From Tieghemostelium lacteum (Eukaryota > Evosea > Eumycetozoa > Dictyosteliales > Raperosteliaceae), in NCBI GenBank assembly GCA_001606155.1, contig LODT01000006.1, positions 966,051-1,030,050 of the forward strand: a stretch of 64,000 bases of DNA, in the 5' to 3' direction. This document shows positions 33,106-44,462 of this stretch, piece after piece. Below the pieces are notes generated by a model. It saw only the letters and a program-made list of their open reading frames with translations, did not search any database and was not told the DNA's origin. Every line of letters begins with the position of its first letter. Positions within the stretch are counted from its first letter, which is position 1. The position numbers and the translations under genes are program-made.

Positions 33106-33578
33106 TATAACTGATAATATGTTTTCGATATATTATATTTAAATAATAATAATTTGTTGTTCTGTTTTTTGGTTTTATAAATGAGTATATTTATAAATAT
33201 CTATGTTCTTGTATTCTGTTTTGTATTATAATTGTAGTTATTATTGTGGTGGTTTCCTTCTCCTAATTATACATATATATTATTATTTTAAAATAATAAA
33301 TGGTAAAAAAAACACTTGAATATTCTATTTGTAAATATCCATTTAGTTAAATATTCATTGATAGGAATTAATGAATTGAAAGAAAGTTGTAAATAAGAAA
33401 ACTTTTTTGTGGGGAAAACCACAACCCCAGAGTAAAAAAATCGAATGTTATGAAAACAGTGTTTTTTTTTAAAAATTGAAAAATTTAATAAATATTCCAA
33501 ACTAAAAATGGTGAAAATGTGGGGGTTTGATTTGATTGATTTTTCAATTATGATACAAAAAAATAAGATGTTTGGATT
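33106..33578. other. Intergenic region, transporter to myosin
   Basis: This 473-bp AT-rich spacer lies between the 5' end of the transporter gene and the 3' end of the myosin gene (both reverse strand). It contains the motif CCCCAGAGT followed by an A-run and ATCGA at about 33424-33444, which recurs at 30420-30444. No coding sequence is supported. Confidence 0.5.
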
Positions 33579-36500
33579 TTATTTTTTAGATAAAGCTTTA
33601 CCACTGCTACTTAGTTTATAGTCTTGAATGAGATTCTTTATATTCTTAAACCAAAGCATTCTTTGAGTTTCAGAATTAAAACATAGAATATAGTTGGATT
33701 CCTCTTTGGTATTCCAGAGTTCAATGGCATATTTGACAGCATCTGTATCAGAGACATACATGATTCTAGCTAGAGGTATTGGTATACTGGCCTTTAGTTT
33801 ATACTGATACTTTTTTGATTTAAAGTTATTAATGGCACTACTGATAGCAGAGACTGGCGAACATACAATAATGAGGTTATTAAACAGGAATATAGTACGT
33901 GATAGTGAGTCTTCTGATGAGAGCTCTTTAACTGATGTAACCTGACACTCCATTAACAATTGTCTACCAGGTTCCATTAAATTATCGTTTATACCGTCTA
34001 TTGAAGACTGTAACTCCAGAATCTTTTGGAACATTTCAACGAGCCTCTTACCTTCATTGATAGCTGCCACAATCTCTGAAATCTTCTTATCAGCCTCCTC
34101 CAATGGTAAATGTTCAGGATGATCATCAGGAGTATACTTTATAACCTCTTTTAATAACAGAGGGTACTTACAAATTCTCTGAACTGGTTTAATGAGAAAA
34201 CTAATGAGTGGAAGACCACGACATCTAGCATCTGCCATACAAAGTTCCAAATAATCTCTAAAACCTTGATTCTTAAGTTTCTCATCTTCCAACAGTTTCA
34301 AAGCCTGCTGTTGATTCGAACAATAGCTATTATACATTTTTAAGTAATGCGACATTTTCAGAAATGCTTGACCAATCTTTGCATTCTCATAAGTAGGATC
34401 ATCATCATTTCCATCAATGAGTTCTTCCAACATTGTCTTATTGACAGAATATAAAATCTCTATATTTGAAAACATAGTATTAATCTCTTTAGCAGATAAT
34501 AAAGATTTCTCTCTAATTGGTGTTAAGAAAATCTCCAAAACTATATTCAAGTCACGTATATAGTCTTTTTCAGTAACAATAATTTCCTTGAGAATTTCAG
34601 TTCGTAATCTCTTGTTCTTTTCCTGTTGTTCTCTAGGTGACAGAACCAGTTGTGATCCACTAGGAGGTGATGTAGCAAACAAATTACTTGGTAAACTTGT
34701 TGTCATAGAAGTAGTAGTTGAACTAGTAGTTGGTGGTGATGTTCCAATATCTATAGATTCATTAGATATTGAATGACTTATAGAATTTGGTGAAGATGAT
34801 GTCGATGATGAATTATCAAATTTATGTGAATTTGAACTCGTAGTAGGTTCATCTGACATTCTAATTTTACTCAAAATATTATTATTATTATTATTGTTAT
34901 TGTTATTACTATTATGTGGATTGGAAGTTGGTGCAGAATGTGAAATAAATTGATTATGTTTTCTACCAATTAACACTTGGTCCATTGGGGAATTCTTTAA
35001 ACCATTTCTAAAAAATCTTGGTGAATTTTTTGATGGTGAATTGGTAATATTCCAAATACTTTTTGCAGCAATTGGTATAGGTTTACTTTTAATAACTGGT
35101 GACACTGGTAATGGTTTTGATAATTGTGCTTCTCTCTTTTCATTTGAATATACATCTGCTGATATAAATATAGATTTTGAACTTATACCATTACTACCTG
35201 TACTTGGTGTTGTAGTTGTAGTTGTTGTGGTATTATTACTACTATTATTATTACTATTGGTAAATGTTGAAAGTAAATTTGAAAATACACCACCAACACC
35301 ACTTGTATTACTACCAGATTCACTTGATTTCTGTTGTTGTTGTTGAAGTTTCTTTTCTTCTTTTTTTAATTTTTCTTGTTCTTTACGTACTCGTTCTTCT
35401 TCCTCTCTTTGTTGTTTTTCTTCTTCTTTTTTCTTTTTTTCTTGTTCTTTACGTAGCCGTTCCTCTTCATCACGACGTTGTTTCTCTTCCTCTTTTCTCT
35501 TTCTTTCAAGTTCCTTTTGTTTTTCTTCGTCTTCTTTTTTCTTTCTATCCAGTTCCTTTTGTCTTTCCTGTTCTTTTTTTAGTCTATCTTGTGTCAGTGC
35601 CAAATGTACTTCTTTCCTCTTCAAATGAGATCTAATAGCAGTTTGCAGAACCAATGCCGATCTGCTCTGCTGAAGAAATATTTTTCTCAATTTTATCATT
35701 TTGAAAAAACTCTGAATAACTCTTACAGATAGTACTATTCTATCATATCTCTTTAACTCTAAAAATATATATAATTCATCCGTCAGAAATACCTTGGATT
35801 TTCCAATTTGAAAATTCAGTTTCTGACCACCACCCAAAGGAGTCCCCAATTTTTGTACTTTTAATTGAGAACTCTTCAAATAGTCACAATTTATCATTTC
35901 TAAAATGTCTTTACACTGTTGTTTCTGATTACTACTATTACCAATTGATTTTTGTGGTTTAGGTTGATTTTGTTGATTTTGTGATAAATTAGAGTACCTA
36001 TTAAGAAATGATTTAAAATCTTTTCTGTAAGAGTACCCCATTTTTCTGATTTGAACTGTTTGTAAGAGACCAACATTTCGAAGTTGAGATAGCACGTTGA
36101 TGTTATTAAAATTGTCTGGTTCCAAAGTGACATTGGGTTTGATACATCTTATATAGTGAACGGAAGTTGAATTGATAGTTCCAATCAATCTATTTAGTTG
36201 ATCTATAAATTGACTGCTAACAGATTGGTTTGTGGTTTTTTTCAGTTGGTTAGAGCTACTGTTGGATCCTAGACTACCTGTGTTTCCAGGACTTATTCTC
36301 TCTCTATTGATTGGAGATGGTTTGTTAATGATACTGCTGGTACTGTTATTTCTGTTAAGGTTTGGATTGGATGACGATGCACTAGTAAACATTAGTTTAA
36401 TCAGATCGTTGGTACTGTTAAGTAACAAATCTTCAAGATCCAGTAACAAGGTATCTCTATTCTTTTCAAGCCATCCATCTACTTGATAGTTAACTTCACC

Positions 36501-38307
36501 TGCAAAGTGTTTTAATGTAAAAGTACCCTTGGCTAGTGACCTCTGATAATGGTGGTTACTATTGAGATATTTGGCATTGTATTTCTCTAAAAGTGACAAT
36601 TCAGAACCTTTAGGCATCAGACATTCATCATCTAGCAGTGACAATAGCCCATACTGTTTCTTTTCAATTAAATCAATACATTCCTTATTATCAACAAAAG
36701 AAGTACTATTCCACGGTATATCTTCAGCCATATACTCTTTCTGTTCCGATTCAAAAACAGTATGATTAAACTGTTGTTGAATTCTTTCATTTGTAACATT
36801 AATCAATAACTGGTCAAGTGAATTCAAAGATAAACATTCAAATCCAAAGATATCCAGTACACCAATAAACAAGTTGTCCTTAGGTACCACTTTACCTCCA
36901 TTTCCATTACTACTACTATTACTACTATTTTGAATAAACTTTTTGTTGATTTTATCGACAATGTATTGGAATAACTTAAAATATAGAGATTTTGCAAGTG
37001 CATCACGAGCCTGCTCACTTTGGTCGACTTCCATAGGTTTGGTGTATATTGAACCTCTTCCAGAGGCTTTTAGGTTTCTGTTGAGTAGAGATTGTTTAAA
37101 GAGTCCATTGGGAATACCAAGGAGTTGTGAAACGGTATTCATGGATTCCTGTACACCAGATTTAGAGGCAAGTTCTGAGAAACCATTGGGATCCTTCTCA
37201 AATTCAATGTTACCCAAATGTAAGATTGCAGATAGAATTTTAAATACTGATTGACATTCATTTGAATCGAATCCCATTGCAGACATACTCTGTTTCACTT
37301 GAAGAAATCCAGAAGAAAGGTCTTTAGGATTCATTGATATGGATTTATAACTATTCAATACATCATCATTTGCATCCAGGTACCTGAATTTCTTAGGTTC
37401 CTGAAACAGTGACCACTGTTTACGTTCCTGATCCGAACAACCCCACACCAAATAATAAAATATATGGTAATTGAGATTCAATCTATCAGGTCTATGTGAA
37501 ATTCTAGATTTCTCCAATAGATAAGTTTCAACAGATGCACCTACAATTCTCCAATCTGACTGTCTAAATTCCATTTTTAAAAATTTACCAAATCTACTGG
37601 AATTGTAATTTTTTGTAGTTCTAGAATTACCAAATGCCTCCAAAATAGGATTAGATTGTATAATATCTCTTTCAACTGTTGATTGACTATTATTACTATT
37701 ATCCAATATAGAACCACTACTAACCTGAACTAGAAATTGTACACATGATTTAGTTGCCTCAGTTTTTCCACTTCCAGATTCACCACTAATGATAATGGAC
37801 TGATTCTTTCTCTCTGAGATCATTGAATGATATGCTCTACTTGCAACTGCAAATATATGTGGTTTTGATGTTTTTAAACTATTTATATCTCTATATTTTT
37901 GAATCATGTCATTCTGATAGATATTTATATTTTTAAATGGATTTATAGATACTAATACATTTCCTATATATGTCTTTTATATATTTATAATTATTATTAT
38001 AATGTTGAGATGAGTAAGAAAATGTATAATTTAATATACCTACATAAATATCATCAGATGTATATCTTTGTTTAAGGTTATAGAGTAATGTTGCTTCAGT
38101 TAAATCTTGAATATTGATCATATCCTCTTGATTGATATCATCATCTTGGTTATATGCATGCACTGATGAAAGTGAAACTTTAAGCTCCTCTTTATTATCT
38201 AGTACCTGTACGTGAACATTTTGATTCTCAAGTTTGATAACTTTAGATTTACAATATCCAAATGTATTGTGGGGTATCCAAACTATTTCGCCCTCTAAAA
38301 ATGTCAT
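33579..38307 (-). CDS. myoM: Unconventional myosin with RhoGEF tail (MyoM type)
   Basis: Exon 1 is 38307-38040 and exon 2 is 37963-33579. The 76-bp intron (GTATAT..TATAG) joins phase 1 and restores DDIYVGNVLVSINPFK. The product has 1550 residues. Order: an N-terminal SH3-like region (GEIVWIP), and a motor head with P-loop GESGSGKTEATK, switch I NSSRFGK, switch II LDIFGFE and YIRCIKPN. Two weak IQ motifs (VIQSFFKMIKLRK, VLQTAIRSHLKRK) and a K/E/R/Q-rich charged helix (~830-920) follow. Next is an S/N/T/P-rich linker, then a DH (RhoGEF) domain (~1160-1370, with IKPVQRICKYPLLLKE) and a PH domain at the end. MyoM of D. discoideum has this same unusual motor-plus-GEF layout and links actin motility to Rac activation. 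Upstream, GTGTG elements lie 20-35 bp before the ATG. Confidence 0.93.
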
Positions 38308-38844
38308 TTCTTTAATATCTACTTTTGTGTGTGATTATGTGTGATTGTATGTTTTTTGTTTTTTAGATGTAGATCTGTTTGTTTCTGTTTAGTTTGTATA
38401 AATTTTAAAATTCTGTTATCTTATATTGTCATTGCAAATATAGTGTAAATCTAAATTTATAAAATGTGTTGTATTAATAATACTGATTTTCAAAGTAGGG
38501 GTGGGACAATTTGATCAAAAACAAATCATACTTTCTTATTTTTTTTGACGAAACTTTAAAAAAAACTCTGTAATCATAAATGCCAAATAAAACCAATTCT
38601 CTGCAAATATTCGAAAAAAAAAAGATAAAGATTATTTGAATTCCTATATATTTTAAAGTTTCGAAAAAAATCTTTTTTTTTTTTTTAACAACTAAACAGT
38701 TAAAAATCCATCAATTTTGGATATTTTCGTAATCAACGATTTTTTAAATTAAAAAAGAATAAAAATAAAAATAAAATAATTATAATTTTGATATAGATGA
38801 GGTGTGTTTGAATAAAATCTATATATACTATGACTGTTACTCTT
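38308..38844. other. Intergenic region upstream of myosin gene
   Basis: This 537-bp spacer is the 5' flank of the myosin gene (-) and the 3' flank of the LRR phosphatase gene (-). It holds GTGTGTG at 38326-38332 and TGTGTG at 38338-38343, near the myosin start, and long A/T runs at 38540-38700. No gene is seen. Confidence 0.5.
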
Positions 38845-41132
38845 TTACATTTTATTACATAAAAGTCTAGCTTCATATTTAATCAATTGTTCTTTAAAAC
38901 CAGAATTTGGTTGAATTTGTGGTCTTTTAGATTGAACAAATGTTACAGCTTTCTTATAGGACATTTGTTGATATTTCATCAGATAACTAATGATTAAAGT
39001 TGATGAACGAGATATACCAGCTCTACAATGCACCAGTACACCACCACATTTTCTACCCTGTTCAATAAAACTGTTGGTTTGGTCAAAGTGTATAGAGAGA
39101 TCATATTGAGGTGTATCTCTTGCATCGTCAATAGTGTAGTATTTGAATATCTTTGGAAAACATGGTGTCAGATCACCAATAGCCAATACAATATGAGTTA
39201 TACCCAATGCTTGTAGAATCTGGTGATTATTGGCAGAATCCAATCCACCCAAATAGACTTTTGGTATAATTTCAGTGGGTATAGATGTTAAAAGTGTCAA
39301 TGTACTCTCAACACTCTTGAATTCTTGTGGTAGTATAATTAGATCTCTGTTATCCCTAATATTAACTTCTCTCAAAGATCCCAAACCGCCACCTTCAATC
39401 AACTCATATTCAGTCTTATCACACCCATTCAATGGTCCTTTTTGTTTTGGTGCCAATAATGCAAAATCTTTAGATATACTTGTCAACTTATTTGAAGATA
39501 CGTCCAATATACATAAATTTGTAAGTTTTTTCATTGGAGGTAATGTTTGTAATGAATTATTAGTTAACCATATCATCCTAAATAAATTGTGATTCAAAAT
39601 CAAATTAGTAAATATTCCATCAATTTCAAATTATAATTATGATTATAACTTACTTTAAATTAACAAGTTGGTCAAATTTTGTTGGTAATGATTTTAATCT
39701 ATTCTGAGAGAAATCTATTGAGATTAGTTCAGTTAGATTACAAAATGTAGCTGGTAAAGCTTCGACGGAATTGGATCGCATTGATAAATATTTTAATGAT
39801 TTTAGTTTTTCAATGTCATCTGGAATAGTAGATATACTATATAGTATATGAATTAGTAGGTGTTAAAGAGAATAGGTTACAAAGTATAGAATGCGTATGT
39901 ACATACTGATTTTTATCTAAATTTAATATAGTTAGATAAGGTAATTCGGTAAAGGTTTGTGATGGGAATTTAGCCAATTTGTTTCTTGATAAATTTAGAT
40001 TGGTGAGAGATTTGATCATTTCCAAATCTGGCAATACACTAAAGAAATTAGTTGACAAGTTGAGTTCTTGAACATTGAAATGTGAGATAATTTTAAGTAC
40101 CTCATCTTGAATGTTTTCTAATCTGTTGATACTAAAATCTACAGAATGAATTTTATATTTGCTTTTGAGTGTCAATAACTCTTCTAGAGTTGGTTGACGA
40201 TGTTTGTTACCACCATTATTGAGATTTGGTGATTTTTTGTTGTTTTTACTATTACTACTGTTGGTTTTAATGTTGCCAGGTGAGGATGAGTTTAGTGATT
40301 GTGCTCCTATAGTTACAGCTGACTTGGGTTTATTCTCCAAATCGGAATTGGATCTTTTGGTTAATGGTGGTGGGGTTGATGAACTATTACCTTGTGTCAA
40401 GTTAGCAACAGGACTAGTTTTGTATTCGTGTGAATAGTGGTGTTGTTGTTTAATTGTCAATTGACCTTCTTTGGAGATGGTTATAGAGTTGTTTAGTTTC
40501 TTTGGTTGAATTGAAACTGTTTCCTCTTCTGATTTTACATCGCCAGCACTACTGGCACCACCACTAAACTCTGCATTCAATGTAGTCTTTAAAGTATCTT
40601 CTAAAGACTCCAATGTCAAATCTGGATTCAATTGTAAATGCAATCCATATTTCTTTGATAGTGAGGATGATGGTGAAGGTACTGGTGATGAGGTTTCAAA
40701 TGAACTATTATCCTCTTGTGTTTGTTGTTGAATTTGTTGTTGTTGAATTTCTTTTTCATCTACTTCCAAAATAGTTGTTGTTGTAGTTGTTGTGGTTGTT
40801 GTAGTTGTAGTATGTTTACCATCCAATTGCAACAAAGTTGTGTGTGTCTTTGTTGAATTTAATTGAGGTTTATTCTTCATATATTCACTATTGGAAAGTG
40901 AATCTGCAGTGACAATTTCCACAGTATCAAATAGTGCATAGAATAGTTGTGGTTTCAGTTTCTTTATATTCCTATTCTTTACATCTACCAATAAATTACC
41001 ATTCAAATCGATAATTTGAGTTTTATATTTAACATTTCCACTACTACTGCTTCCTCCATGATTTTCGTAGTTTGTTGATGAAGATGAAGAAGTTGATGAA
41101 GAGGAGTTTGCTGTAGAGTTGGTATTACCCAT
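38845..41132 (-). CDS. LRR dual-specificity phosphatase (MPL/MAPK phosphatase type)
   Basis: Three exons are 41132-39907, 39836-39654 and 39577-38845. Introns are 70 and 76 bp (GTATGT and GTAAGT donors, both phase 2), giving 713 residues. The N-terminus MGNTNSTANSS fits an N-myristoylation signal. A long S/T/Q-rich region follows, then leucine-rich repeats (~320-560: VQELNLSTNFFSVLPDL, LTNLNLSRNKLAKFP, ISIDFSQNRLKSLP, MIWLTNNSLQTLP). A dual-specificity phosphatase domain (~575-713) follows; its active-site loop is VHCRAGISRSS with Cys at about 664. The Asp general acid is probably in DDARDTPQYD. The layout is that of the dictyostelid MPL proteins, which dephosphorylate MAP kinases. A dense set of GTGTG elements lies 0.5-0.8 kb upstream (41641-41907). 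Confidence 0.9.
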
Positions 41133-42267
41133 CTTTATAAATTTTCAAATATTGTAATGAAAATGTGTAGTTTGTGTAATCAATGTATAGATTATTATTA
41201 TTATATAAAATATTTGTATTTGTATATATATTGTTCTTGTTTGTTTGTATTATATTATTTGAAGGGTTTATAAATTTATAAAAAAATATATAATATGTAA
41301 AATTACTATAATATTTGTTATTTAATTATAATAATAAGTGTATATTGTTAGAATAAATGATTAATTTGTTTAAGGAAAAAGAGTGATTTTAAAATAAAAA
41401 AAAAAGTAATTATAACAGAGAGTAAATAAAGAAAGGGAATGATGATATTATAAAAAACCACAGATTAAATTAAAACTACTATTTTTAAAAACAAGAGTGA
41501 TTATTTCTATATTTGTATTTTAAAATTCCAAGTTAATTTATAAATAGAACACCAACTATTCATTCATATCTTTTGATTTTTTTTATATAATCAAACATGC
41601 TAATGAGCGCGTGCTACTAGGTGTAATATTGTTTCAAAGAGTGTGTGAAAAATGATGAATTATTTTTTTTTCCTTAAAATATATGTGATAAGATTGGTGG
41701 TGTGGGTGTGAGTTTGTGTGAATTTTTTAATCATAGAAATTCAACCTCTAAAGAGTGTATTTGTTAATTGTTAGTGTGTTTTTGTTTTCCCACACTGTTA
41801 TATAAATATGCATCACCAACAACACACACATTTTATAAATAGATTTCGCAAAAATACTGTTTCCTGTTATTGCTTTTTTAAAGTAAAAAAAAAAGTGTAG
41901 TGTGTATATATATTTATTTTAAAATACTTACATTCAAAGTTGATTAGTGTATCACTTTTTGTTATAATGCGTTTCAAGTAAAAATTAGTGTTCTGATTCA
42001 GTATTGTTTAAAGTAATAATACAATGTTTGCTCTATAGCAAAAACCCAGTATACCAACAACAAAAGGTGGTTTGCAATACGAAAATAAAAAACATAAAAA
42101 AAAATTTTTTTTGGATAGATTTTTGCAGATATTTATCTGATCTAGATTTCTATGTTTTATTTTTAAAACAAGCTCCAAATCAGGAGTTTAAGCACTTTTT
42201 ATATTTTTTTTTTCAAGAAAATAGATATAGTATAAATATTTTATTGAGTGTTTGTGTATATGAGTTA
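41133..42267. other. Long intergenic region with GTGTG cluster
   Basis: At 1135 bp this is the longest gene-free stretch here. It is the 5' flank of the LRR phosphatase (-) and the 3' flank of the rhomboid gene (-). At 41641-41907 it carries about eight GTGTG or CACAC elements, among them GTGTGTG at 41641 and the row GGTGTGGGTGTG...TTGTGTG at 41699-41720. A TTCCCACAC motif at 41788 recurs at 49164 and 53171. I see no coding potential apart from short AT-rich ORFs. Confidence 0.6.
41641..41907. promoter_or_regulatory. Cluster of G-box-like GTGTG elements
   Basis: About eight GTGTG/CACAC elements lie within 270 bp, far above what a ~75% AT spacer should hold. In D. discoideum, GTG/CA-rich G-boxes bind the zinc-finger factor GbfA and drive genes in aggregation and later development. 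By position the likely target is the LRR phosphatase whose ATG is at 41132. The assignment is inferred from motif density only. Confidence 0.45.
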
Positions 42268-43722
42268 TTATTGTTTACACCAACTAAGGAATTTAAGACA
42301 TGTGAAATTGGAACAGTTTGGACACCATTCAGCTGAATCAATTCTTTTATAAAATACAACAAATAAGGTGACAAAAATGGCAACGGTTAGAGGGATGGCA
42401 ATTAAGATTAGACATAGTCTCCTTCCGACTGCTTTCTTTGGTGTGAGGTTAGGAAGGAATATCCAACCTGTTAGTATACCCATAACGAATCCACCCAAAT
42501 GTGCATAGTTATCTACACCGGGGAGGAAAAGACCCACTGCAAAAGAGATAATGATTGTGAATACCAATGAACAACAGTTGAGGTAAGGTCTGGCTAAGGA
42601 CCCCCAATTTCGGACCAAATCAGCCAGGAGGACTCCCAGGAAGCCAAAAATAGCCCCGGAGGCTCCGACTTGAATAGACAATGGCAACATTACTGCTGAA
42701 CATAAGTTACCCATAACACCACATAATAGATATATAGGTATGATTCTATGAGCCCCATAGGCACGCTCCAGTTGCATTCCGACCCTTATCTGAGTCACAA
42801 GGTTCATGAGTAAATGAAAAATTCCAACATGCAAAAAAATGGGTGAAAAGAATCTCCACCACTCACCTTGAAGCATTAAAGGCGAGTATTTTGCACCGAC
42901 GTCCAAGAGGGTCGAGACACCTGGTCCGAACCATGGGTTGAGCTTCCATGGCTCAAAACCCTTATTGTAAATAATCTCCCAAACTAGTAGAACGACATCA
43001 ATAAAACTTATCAATAATATAAAGTAGGGGTAATGCTGTTCGGGTGGTGGCCCCATCTTGTGTTCGTCTTTAAGCGACAGTGATGATACACCTCGTCCTA
43101 AGGTAGAGACTCTTCCTCTACTTGGTACTTTCTCTGTTGTTTTTCCTAGATTTTGCATTGGTATGCCACCTCCATCATCAGTTTGACTGGCATCAGTCAT
43201 CTGATGGTATGATCCTGCATTATTATTGTTTTGTGCACCTCTTCCTCTGCCCCTTCCTCTACCTTTTCCTCTTCCTCTCCCTCTTTCATCGTCGTCTTGT
43301 GTCATGCTAGTTCCTGTTGATGACTGATCTGATAATATTACATTTGGAGGATAGTAATCCATTGTAGTTGGTGTTGTTGTTGTAGTAGTACCATCAATTT
43401 GTGTAGATGTACTTCCTTCTCCATTGGGATTATATTGTATGACTTGAGGTTGACCTTGTAGAGGTGGTTGTGATTTTCTAGGTGGAGAATAAGCAGGCGG
43501 TGAATCAGGATATGGTTGCATCTCCATATCTCTCTTTAAAGTAGAGTTTCTCTGCATTGGTGTTGATTTCTCCCAAAAGCTGTCTTGCATCCAATAAGGT
43601 TCAGAATTCTCATCTGATGCGTTCTGACCTTGATTTTCATTTATACCAAAATACATCCCAACACCATCTTTAATCCTAGTTGTTGCACCTTTAATTGTAA
43701 ACTTTTTCAATGTTTTTGACAT
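42268..43722 (-). CDS. Rhomboid-family intramembrane serine protease
   Basis: This is a single-exon gene of 484 residues. The N-terminal ~230 residues are cytosolic, rich in P/Q/T, and include an RG run (RGRGRGKGRGRGRGRG, ~residues 147-162), unusual for a rhomboid and reminiscent of RNA-binding RGG boxes. The membrane part starts near 232. It shows the L1-loop region WWRFFSPIFLHVGIFHLLMN (HxxxN oxyanion site), then GASGAIFGFLG with the catalytic Ser, and YAHLGGFVMG with the catalytic His. So both members of the Ser-His dyad are present and the enzyme should be active. Seven hydrophobic segments fit a 6+1 rhomboid. Such proteases cleave single-span proteins within the membrane. Substrate and organelle are unknown. 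Confidence 0.92.
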   Translation of the reverse strand: MSKTLKKFTIKGATTRIKDGVGMYFGINENQGQNASDENSEPYWMQDSFWEKSTPMQRNSTLKRDMEMQPYPDSPPAYSPPRKSQPPLQGQPQVIQYNPNGEGSTSTQIDGTTTTTTPTTMDYYPPNVILSDQSSTGTSMTQDDDERGRGRGKGRGRGRGRGAQNNNNAGSYHQMTDASQTDDGGGIPMQNLGKTTEKVPSRGRVSTLGRGVSSLSLKDEHKMGPPPEQHYPYFILLISFIDVVLLVWEIIYNKGFEPWKLNPWFGPGVSTLLDVGAKYSPLMLQGEWWRFFSPIFLHVGIFHLLMNLVTQIRVGMQLERAYGAHRIIPIYLLCGVMGNLCSAVMLPLSIQVGASGAIFGFLGVLLADLVRNWGSLARPYLNCCSLVFTIIISFAVGLFLPGVDNYAHLGGFVMGILTGWIFLPNLTPKKAVGRRLCLILIAIPLTVAIFVTLFVVFYKRIDSAEWCPNCSNFTCLKFLSWCKQ

Positions 43723-44462
43723 GTTTCTAAAATTGTTCCTTAGGTGTGTGAAATTTCAAATATCTTTTGGATTTTAAAATTAACACTCTTTCCTCTGAAG
43801 TTGTTTTTTAATTATTTACAAATATATATATTACAAACAAAAATAATGTTAAAATAAAAAAAGTTTAATAGAAAATATTAAAATAATAATAATATAATAT
43901 TTTCTAAATAACGCTCTTTTTTGATCGAGATTTGTGTATGTGATGAAAGTGACTTAAAAAAAAAAAAAAAATTAAAAAATCAACCCCAAAAGATATAACT
44001 GTTGTTATTATAATAATAGTATTTTTTTGGTGTTGAGGTCACATTGGCAATAAGCAATATTTATTTATTTTTTTCATTTCAAAATCAAACAAGTAAAAAC
44101 ATTGTTTTTTTTTAGAACATTTAATTTCATTGATGAAACTTGTGAACATTTTACAATTCTCACAGCTAAATTTTACAATCCGGATATTATCATCACATCA
44201 TAGAAATAACTAGAAATTAAATCCAAATAATGAATTATTTATTTTTTTTAAATTGATTTGTGATATTTTTTCATTAAAAATCTTCGATTTCTCTATCTAT
44301 TTGATTTGGTCTGAAATTTTTCAATTATAATAATGTTGATGCCATTTTAATATCTTTAAAAAAATAGGTTGTGAAAATAAAGTTTTTTTTTTTTTTTTTT
44401 ATTTCCTTGATTTATTTCATTTTTATCCGATAACTTATTTATTGTGTATTAATAAAAACAAA
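43723..44462. other. Divergent promoter region, rhomboid and surface protein
   Basis: This 740-bp spacer lies between the starts of two divergent genes. It contains long homopolymers (A-run about 43957-43971, T-run about 44383-44400). No coding sequence is seen. Each half probably carries one core promoter. Confidence 0.5.

Noticed and set aside
35041-35635. Forward-strand open frames of 101 and 123 codons, hydrophobic
   Set aside because: Opposite the K/E/Q-rich helix and N-runs of the myosin; hydrophobic runs are antisense of charged codons.
42004-42336. 110-codon forward frame overlapping the rhomboid 3' end
   Set aside because: AT-run driven, no family features, overlaps a well-supported gene on the other strand.
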